Assembly: GCA_965554225.1 (NCBI GenBank)
Contig: CBEVZC010000116.1
Location: forward strand, 1-9,803
Direction: 5' to 3'
Origin: BMS3ABIN04 sp965554225
Lineage (GTDB): Bacteria > Bacteroidota > Ignavibacteria > Ignavibacteriales > Melioribacteraceae
Length of the DNA: 9,803 nt
Both the position numbers and the translations under genes were made by a program. This document shows positions 4,751-9,803 of the stretch, in pieces. The notes beneath the pieces are model-generated. The model saw only the letters and a program-made list of their open reading frames with translations. It did no database searches and was not told the DNA's origin. The stretch's first letter is position 1, and the number at the start of each line of letters is the position of its first letter.

Positions 4751-5356
4751 ATGCAAGAGGACATAAGAAGTATTAGTTTTAAAACGTTTGCAAAATTGTG
4801 CTACTATCCGGATAGCAAATTGGTTAGTTTATTATTCGATGATGTAATTACTCAGTTTTTAACTGCTCTGGAAATTGAGAATAGTAATATAAATCAGTTA
4901 GCCTCGTGGCTTAAAACATTCAAGTCGAAGGAAGAATTATTAGAGACACTTCAAGTTGAATATACTCATCTTTTTATAACAAGCTTTCCTTCTATTCATG
5001 CCCCAATGTTTAAATCCTTTTACTATGAAAAAGAAATTTTGGGGGAAAGTACAGAAAAAATCATGGATATATATGACAAGTTTGGTTTTCGTGTTTCAGA
5101 AGAAATGAAAGAACCGGCAGACCACTTAGCAATATTGCTCGAATTTGTTTATAGATTAACTGAATTGGAAAATTCTTACGAAGATCAGATATTTTTTATC
5201 AAGAATGAAATTTTAAGTTGGATTGAAAAGTTGGGACAGAAAATAAATTCTAATTCTGAAATACCTTTTTATCCATTAATAATTAACACAATCATTAACT
5301 ATCTCAAAAGTGATGTAACTCAAAACGAGATTAAATTAGCGGGAGCTAAATTATGA
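4751..5356 (+). CDS. TorD/DmsD-family molybdoenzyme maturation chaperone
   Basis: A 201-residue all-helical cytoplasmic protein of the TorD/DmsD/NarJ family. The diagnostic features are LQVEYTHLFI (about residues 66-75) with the following AP-x-FKSFYYEKE segment, and the family motif EPADHLAILLEFV, corresponding to ExPxDHL. Length is typical. Such chaperones bind the Tat signal peptide and apoprotein of one dedicated molybdoenzyme and hold it until the bis-PGD cofactor is inserted. The client is plainly the next gene: the stop here overlaps the next start in ATGA, giving translational coupling, and that protein has a twin-arginine leader. The start at 4751 has only a weak ribosome site; it follows the regulator gene by 21 bases. 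Confidence in the family is high, and in the client high by context. Confidence 0.88.
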   Translation: MQEDIRSISFKTFAKLCYYPDSKLVSLLFDDVITQFLTALEIENSNINQLASWLKTFKSKEELLETLQVEYTHLFITSFPSIHAPMFKSFYYEKEILGESTEKIMDIYDKFGFRVSEEMKEPADHLAILLEFVYRLTELENSYEDQIFFIKNEILSWIEKLGQKINSNSEIPFYPLIINTIINYLKSDVTQNEIKLAGAKL

Positions 5357-7689
5357 GTATTACCAGACGAGAATTTCTCAAGCGTGGAACTATTGCAGCC
5401 GGCGCAATCTCATTACTTTCTACTACAAAAATAAAAGGATTGACCAACTATCCAAGAGGATGGAAAGGAGGTGAGCGGGTACAGGAAATTCCTTCAATTT
5501 GTGAAATGTGTTTCTGGCGCTGCGGAATACTCGGCAATGTAGATAAACACGGCAAGTTGTTAAAAATTGACGGAAACCCGATTCACCCGTTAACACACGG
5601 TCGTTTGTGTGCAAGAGGAAATGCCGGACACAAATTAGCTTACGATCCTGACAGACTTAAATATCCTTTGATGCGTGTCGGTGAAAGAGGCGAAGGTAAA
5701 TTTAAACGTGTAAGCTGGGATGAAGCGTTGGATTTTATGGCCGAAAAGCTGAAGAAAATTAAAGCTGAACATGGTGCTGAATCAGTCGGATTTTTCCCGC
5801 ACGGAATTCAAGCCAGATTTTTTGAACATGTTATGAAAGGTTTTGGAACGCCGAATATCGTTGAACCTGCTTTTGCACAATGTCGCGGTTCCCGTGATGT
5901 TGGCTACAAATTAACGTTTGGAAATTCAATCGGTTCTCCTGAACCTTTGGATTTTGGTAACACTGACTTAATGGTGTTTATAGGTACACATATTGGTGAA
6001 AATGTATTTACAGGGCAGAATCTTGCATTTGGAGAAGCAATTAGTCGTGGTGCAAAACTTATTGTTGTTGACCCAAGATTTTCAGTAGCAGCAGCAAAAG
6101 CTGATTATTGGCTGCCGTTAAAACCCGGAACTGATACTGCTTTATTATTAGCTTGGATTCATGTAATGATTTACGAAAATCTTTATGATAAAGAATATAT
6201 CAGAAAATATGCAATTGGTTTTAATGAATTAAAAAATCATGTTAAAAACTTTACACCGGAATGGGCAGCAAAAATAACAGGTTTACCTGCTGATTTAATT
6301 GCAGAGACTGCTCATGAAATGGGCAAGCTGATTCCTAAAGTAGGGCTGCATCCGGGAAGACACGTTGCCTGGTACGGAAATGATAGTCAGCGCGCACGTG
6401 CAATGGCAATACTTACTGCACTTTTGGGAAGTTACGGAAGGAAAGGTGGAATTTACTTATCCAGTAAAATACCTGCACCGAAATATCCATCGGGGAAAAA
6501 TCCTAAACCCGGTCCAAGAGCAGATGGAGCCGGTTCTATTTATCCGTTTGGTTCACGAGGGCTTGGAGTTACAAACGGGTTGGTAGATGCAACTTTAAAT
6601 GAGGACCCGTATAAGATTAAAGCATGGATAGTTTACAGCCAGAACGTATTGCAGAGTATTCCGAATCCTTGGAAAACAAAAGAAGCTATTAAAAAATTAG
6701 ATTTAATGGTCGTTGTTGATGTTATGCCTATGGAACAATTTTTATATGCCGATTTGGTACTTCCCGAGGCAACATACCTTGAAAGATATGACGATCTTTA
6801 TACTGTTAAAAATGCAATGAAGCCCTTTGCTGCTTTGCGTCAGCCGGTTATAGATCCTTTATATGAATCCAAACCGGGATGGTGGATTGCAAGAGAAACT
6901 GCTAAACGCCTTGGTCTCGAAGAACATTTTCAATGGGATACTATTGAAGATTATATGGAATACAGGCTTTCCGGATTGGGAGTTTCACTGGATCAAATGA
7001 AGAAAAAAGGAATTGTAGAATACGATAAAGGTACTCCATATTACGATTTCACAAAACCGATAAAATTCAAAACTCGCAGCGGTAAAATTGAATTGTATTC
7101 ACAATTACTAAAAGATTATGGTTTCGATCCGATGCCGGTTTATGAACCGTTAGATGAAGTTCCTACTGGGTATTTTAGATTAGCTTACGGCCGTTCTCCC
7201 GTTCATTCTTTTGCACGCTCGGAAAACAATGAAATCCTTCACGGCTATCAACCGGAAAACGAACTTTGGATTAACGAAGCGGTTGCAAATCAGCTTGGTT
7301 TGTACAACGGTGAATATGTTAATCTTGAAAATCAAGACGGAATATTAAGCTCTGAAATAAAGCTAAATGTAACTCCGGGAATTCATCCGGAATCTGTTTT
7401 TATGGTTCATGGATTTGACCAGAAATCTCCATTTTTGGAATTAGCTTATAAACATGGTGCTTCCGATACATATTTGATGAGTCGTGTAAAAGTTGATCCG
7501 CTTTCCGGTGGTACCGGAATGAGAGTTAATTTTGTGAGAATTGTTAAAAACGGACAGCCGATTATGGCTGCCGGTGGTACAAGTGTTGTTGCCAAATTTA
7601 AGAAAAATCGAAGCAGCGATTTACCGAAAAAACATATAATAGTCCCCCAAATTCATGAAGAATCCGAAGCTTCGGAAGAAGGATGTTAA
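5353..7689 (+). CDS. PsrA/PhsA-like Tat-exported molybdopterin oxidoreductase, catalytic subunit
   Basis: A 778-residue member of the DMSO-reductase superfamily, close to the usual PsrA/PhsA length. Residues 1-29 are a Tat leader (TRREFLKR, then a short hydrophobic stretch), so it acts outside the cytoplasmic membrane. Cys50, Cys53, Cys57 and Cys86 bind the N-terminal [4Fe-4S] cluster (CEMCFWRC ... LCARGN). Cys177 in AQCRGSRD lies where the molybdenum or tungsten is ligated by cysteine, as in polysulfide and thiosulfate reductases. The middle holds GDSQRARAM-like cofactor residues (YGNDSQRARAM), and the C-terminal dinucleotide-binding domain begins near 650 (LWINEAVANQLGL). Likely reaction: two-electron reduction of polysulfide, thiosulfate or a related oxyanion with electrons from the ferredoxin subunit. 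The exact substrate (including tetrathionate or arsenic oxyanions) is not settled by sequence. A GGGAG ribosome site lies inside the chaperone gene. Confidence 0.87.
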   Translation: MSITRREFLKRGTIAAGAISLLSTTKIKGLTNYPRGWKGGERVQEIPSICEMCFWRCGILGNVDKHGKLLKIDGNPIHPLTHGRLCARGNAGHKLAYDPDRLKYPLMRVGERGEGKFKRVSWDEALDFMAEKLKKIKAEHGAESVGFFPHGIQARFFEHVMKGFGTPNIVEPAFAQCRGSRDVGYKLTFGNSIGSPEPLDFGNTDLMVFIGTHIGENVFTGQNLAFGEAISRGAKLIVVDPRFSVAAAKADYWLPLKPGTDTALLLAWIHVMIYENLYDKEYIRKYAIGFNELKNHVKNFTPEWAAKITGLPADLIAETAHEMGKLIPKVGLHPGRHVAWYGNDSQRARAMAILTALLGSYGRKGGIYLSSKIPAPKYPSGKNPKPGPRADGAGSIYPFGSRGLGVTNGLVDATLNEDPYKIKAWIVYSQNVLQSIPNPWKTKEAIKKLDLMVVVDVMPMEQFLYADLVLPEATYLERYDDLYTVKNAMKPFAALRQPVIDPLYESKPGWWIARETAKRLGLEEHFQWDTIEDYMEYRLSGLGVSLDQMKKKGIVEYDKGTPYYDFTKPIKFKTRSGKIELYSQLLKDYGFDPMPVYEPLDEVPTGYFRLAYGRSPVHSFARSENNEILHGYQPENELWINEAVANQLGLYNGEYVNLENQDGILSSEIKLNVTPGIHPESVFMVHGFDQKSPFLELAYKHGASDTYLMSRVKVDPLSGGTGMRVNFVRIVKNGQPIMAAGGTSVVAKFKKNRSSDLPKKHIIVPQIHEESEASEEGC
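7663..7676. repeat. 14-bp palindrome at the end of the psrA-like gene
   Basis: TCCGAAGCTTCGGA is a perfect palindrome 10 bases before the stop codon. It contains the same 12-bp core as 3459-3470. In RNA it could form a 5-bp stem with an AGCT loop directly before the longest gap in the operon. Confidence 0.45.
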
Positions 7690-7731
7690 TTGTGAAACAC
7701 AGAGACACACATAATTTTAATAAAATAACGT

Positions 7732-7747
7732 ATTCTTTTTTAAGAAT
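7732..7747 (+). other. small AT hairpin in the psrA-psrB gap
   Basis: ATTCTT (7732-7737) and AAGAAT (7742-7747) form a six-pair stem around TTTT, in the 84-base gap between the catalytic and ferredoxin genes. There is no T-run after it, so it is not a normal terminator. It could be a processing or stability element. A strong GGAGG ribosome site follows (7764-7768). Confidence 0.35.
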
Positions 7748-7773
7748 GTAATTAAAAATTAACGGAGGAAAAA

Positions 7774-8505
7774 ATGGCTCGATATGCCATGGTAATCGAT
7801 TTACGTAAATGTGTTGGATGCGATGCTTGTACTGTAGCCTGCCGTACCGAATGGGATGTACCAATAGGACACTCAAGAACTTGGGTTGAACAATCCACGA
7901 TTGTTGGTGAATTCCCAAATGTTTCAGGTACACCTTGGGTTGCTCAGTGTAATCATTGCGATGAACCTTCGTGCATTGAACCATGCCCGACCGGTGCAAC
8001 ATTCCAATTAGAAAGCGGCATTGTTAAAGTGGACAGAGACCTTTGCATAGGCTGCGGAATTTGTGTTGAAGCTTGCCCTTACGATGCGAGATTTATTAAT
8101 CCTGAAATAAATAAAGTTGATAAATGCGATTTTTGTGAGGCGAGACTTTCGGAAGGTTTGCTTCCTGCTTGTGTTACAACTTGCACGACCAATGCAAAAT
8201 TCTTCGGCGATTTGGATGACAGAAACAGTGAAGTTTACAAAAAAGTTTATGAAGAAGGTGCTTGGCGAAATGAAAACGATAATGCATCAATCGGACCGAA
8301 TGTTTATTATTTGGGAACACCTGAACAATTAAAAATTGTACAGGAAAAATTCGGACCGAGAAAGTCTCATTTAGTAGCTCCGGCACAAGCTTGGAAAAAT
8401 ATACTTAAACCGGTTGTTTTTGCAGCAATCGGGGCAACTTTTGCCGGACAAGCAGTTGCCTTCTTTAATCAATTAAGAAAAGGGGAGGAACCGATAGATG
8501 ACTAA
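7774..8505 (+). CDS. PsrB/DmsB-like four-cluster ferredoxin subunit with C-terminal membrane helix
   Basis: A 243-residue electron-transfer subunit with sixteen cysteines in four groups, enough for four [4Fe-4S] clusters: 13/16/19/23; 59/62/67/71; 91/94/97/101; and 118/121/133/137, with the usual crossed ligation of this family. It has no signal peptide, so it would be exported with the Tat-carrying catalytic subunit. Unlike most PsrB or PhsB proteins it ends in a hydrophobic helix (about 210-231) followed by a charged tail, as in FdnH-type subunits of formate dehydrogenase-N. That fits the FdnI/PhsC-type cytochrome b encoded next. A strong GGAGG site precedes the ATG, after an 84-base gap from the catalytic gene. 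It overlaps the next gene by 8 bases, indicating coupled translation. It carries electrons between the heme b and the catalytic subunit. Confidence 0.9.
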   Translation: MARYAMVIDLRKCVGCDACTVACRTEWDVPIGHSRTWVEQSTIVGEFPNVSGTPWVAQCNHCDEPSCIEPCPTGATFQLESGIVKVDRDLCIGCGICVEACPYDARFINPEINKVDKCDFCEARLSEGLLPACVTTCTTNAKFFGDLDDRNSEVYKKVYEEGAWRNENDNASIGPNVYYLGTPEQLKIVQEKFGPRKSHLVAPAQAWKNILKPVVFAAIGATFAGQAVAFFNQLRKGEEPIDD

Positions 8506-9803
8506 TACTAATATTGAAGTGTCGCAACTTAAAAAAGCCTTCGATTATTTTGATTACCCGCCCCCGCTTACAGCTGTTGAAAAGGACAAGCTGAGACAGA
8601 GGAAAATGAAAAAACATGATGTTGCCATAATGCTTGTTCATTGGTTCAATGCATTAACATGGCTGTTTATGTTGGCAACGGGCGGAGCCTTAATTATTTC
8701 TTCTTTTTACAAAATGGCTCCCGATTTTTACATTAAAATTATGCGTTCTTTATTTGGAACCGCAGGAAATATGCTGGAGTTTCATATATGGCTCGGTGTT
8801 TTCTGGATAATAGTTTTTGGAGCTTACACTGTTTTCGGTTATAGAAAATATCTTCGCAAGAAAGGACTATCGAAAGTAGATTTGAGGAAAGGTGACATTT
8901 GGGATAAATTTAAAAACATCCAATGTATGCTTTTTGGAAATCCCTCCTTGTGCATAGACAAAATGGATTTGATTTGGTTAAAAATTAGGGTTCTAAGAAT
9001 ACTTGGTAAATCCGAACAACCGCTTCCACCGCAAGGTTCATTTAATGGCGGTCAAAAGTTGTATGGTCTTCTAGTTGCTTTAATGACACCTATAATTATG
9101 TTAACGGGTTTAATAATGGCATTCCATTTAGGACCAATTTTTTTAATTCAGTGGGCAATTCCTATCCATTTTACGGCAGTTGGTTTAGTAGTATCAGGTA
9201 TGATAATTCATGTTTACATGGGTGCAGTTTTGCCCGAAGAAAAACCTTCATTTTTTTCAATGGTAACAGGCAGCACAAGTGAATTATTCCTTTATAAACA
9301 TCATTTTAACTTTTGGAAAGAAAGAATATTAAAACAATATGAATGGCGAAGGAAAACCGAGGGTGATATTAATCTTCACAATCTATTACCGGACAGATTA
9401 GCTGCCGAAATTGATGATAAATTGGAAGAAGTAAAAAAACAACCGGAAGAACCGAAACAGGTTGAATTAGAAAGACAAAAATTTTGGAACCCTTACTTTG
9501 CTGGTGTTATGCTTGGTCTTCTTTTCCTTTTTACCTACTTTATTTTCGGAAGAGGATTAGGTGCTTCGAGTTTTCTTTCAAGAACGGGAACCTATATTTG
9601 GAATTTGATTGCTCCCGGATATACACATGCTAATGTATATTGGTCACATTATTTCCACCACGGGCACACACCGCTCGGTAATTTCATGATTCCTGAGGTA
9701 TTAGGATTAATTCTCGGCGCTTATTTGTCAGGGAAAAGAGCAGGTCGTAACAAATTTGAAATTAATAAAGGTCCAAATATCTCTAATCTTAAAAGAATTA
9801 TTT
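8498..9803 (+). CDS. fusion of diheme cytochrome b (FdnI/PhsC type) and YeeE/YedE-like sulfur permease domain (partial)
   Basis: The open frame runs from ATG 8498 to the window end (435 complete codons, no stop). It starts inside the ferredoxin gene, with GGGGAGGA upstream. Residues about 42-245 form a four-helix cytochrome b of the formate dehydrogenase gamma/PhsC family: His48 (LVHWFNALTW), His96 (EFHIWLG), His224 and His238 (14 apart, as in FdnI), plus the NGGQKLYG segment (183-190) before helix 3. An enlarged loop (116-185) carries Cys143 and Cys152. A charged linker (about 286-328) leads to FWNPYFAGVMLGLL, then GRGLGASSFLSRTG (351-364), a small loop with several His, PEVLGLILGAYLSGKRAGR (399-417) and KGPNISN. 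This second part matches the first part of a YeeE/YedE (DUF395, TsuA-like) permease. The family's conserved cysteine motif would be expected shortly beyond the window. Expected roles: quinol oxidation plus movement of a sulfur compound. Confidence 0.82.
   Translation, partial: MTNTNIEVSQLKKAFDYFDYPPPLTAVEKDKLRQRKMKKHDVAIMLVHWFNALTWLFMLATGGALIISSFYKMAPDFYIKIMRSLFGTAGNMLEFHIWLGVFWIIVFGAYTVFGYRKYLRKKGLSKVDLRKGDIWDKFKNIQCMLFGNPSLCIDKMDLIWLKIRVLRILGKSEQPLPPQGSFNGGQKLYGLLVALMTPIIMLTGLIMAFHLGPIFLIQWAIPIHFTAVGLVVSGMIIHVYMGAVLPEEKPSFFSMVTGSTSELFLYKHHFNFWKERILKQYEWRRKTEGDINLHNLLPDRLAAEIDDKLEEVKKQPEEPKQVELERQKFWNPYFAGVMLGLLFLFTYFIFGRGLGASSFLSRTGTYIWNLIAPGYTHANVYWSHYFHHGHTPLGNFMIPEVLGLILGAYLSGKRAGRNKFEINKGPNISNLKRII

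Noticed and set aside
7598..8002. Minus-strand 134-codon frame across the psrA-psrB junction
   Set aside because: It overlaps the ends of two strongly supported genes on the other strand and resembles no family.

Overview
The window is AT-rich, with very AT-rich spacers. Its codon use, weak or missing Shine-Dalgarno sites at several starts, tandem mini GIY-YIG genes and sulfur-respiration genes suggest an anaerobic member of the Bacteroidota/Ignavibacteriota/Chlorobiota side of the tree. This placement is an inference of low to moderate confidence; no rRNA or tRNA is present to anchor it.

Layout. Bases 1-400 hold the end of one mini GIY-YIG nuclease gene and a complete second copy, each followed by the same structured tail, so this is a tandem cassette array that continues to the left. 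Bases 609-3847 (minus strand) form a compact five-gene set. In transcription order it encodes a MerR-type regulator with a Cys-rich tail, a sulfide:quinone oxidoreductase-like flavoprotein, a DUF1641 protein, a one-cysteine DsrC/TusE-like sulfur carrier and a DsrE2-like protein. A probable terminator lies at about 540-573. Bases 3848-4267 are a 420-bp divergent control region. Bases 4268-9803 (plus strand) form the second set: a paralogous MerR/Cys-rich regulator, a TorD-type chaperone, a Tat-exported PsrA/PhsA-like molybdopterin oxidoreductase, a four-cluster ferredoxin subunit with a C-terminal membrane helix, and a large membrane protein that runs off the window end.

How it fits together. 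The rightward set looks like a quinone-linked reductase for an inorganic sulfur compound (thiosulfate, polysulfide or similar): cofactor chaperone, catalytic subunit, electron-transfer subunit and membrane anchor. The anchor is not a NrfD/PsrC protein. It is a diheme cytochrome b (FdnI/PhsC type) continuous with a YeeE/YedE-type sulfur-compound permease domain, so electron delivery and substrate movement appear joined in one polypeptide. The leftward set carries the matching sulfide-oxidising and sulfane-sulfur-carrying proteins. The two sets could run sulfur chemistry in both directions, or produce and then handle reactive sulfur.

Control. Each arm begins with its own regulator. The two regulators are gap-free paralogues whose nine cysteines have identical spacing. 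Just upstream of each lies the same 14-bp sequence in mirror-image orientation, and it fits the sigma-54 -24/-12 promoter pattern (one mismatch on the plus side, two on the minus side). A long imperfect inverted repeat lies near the middle between them. The fusion protein and this mirror-image control region are the most unusual parts of the window.
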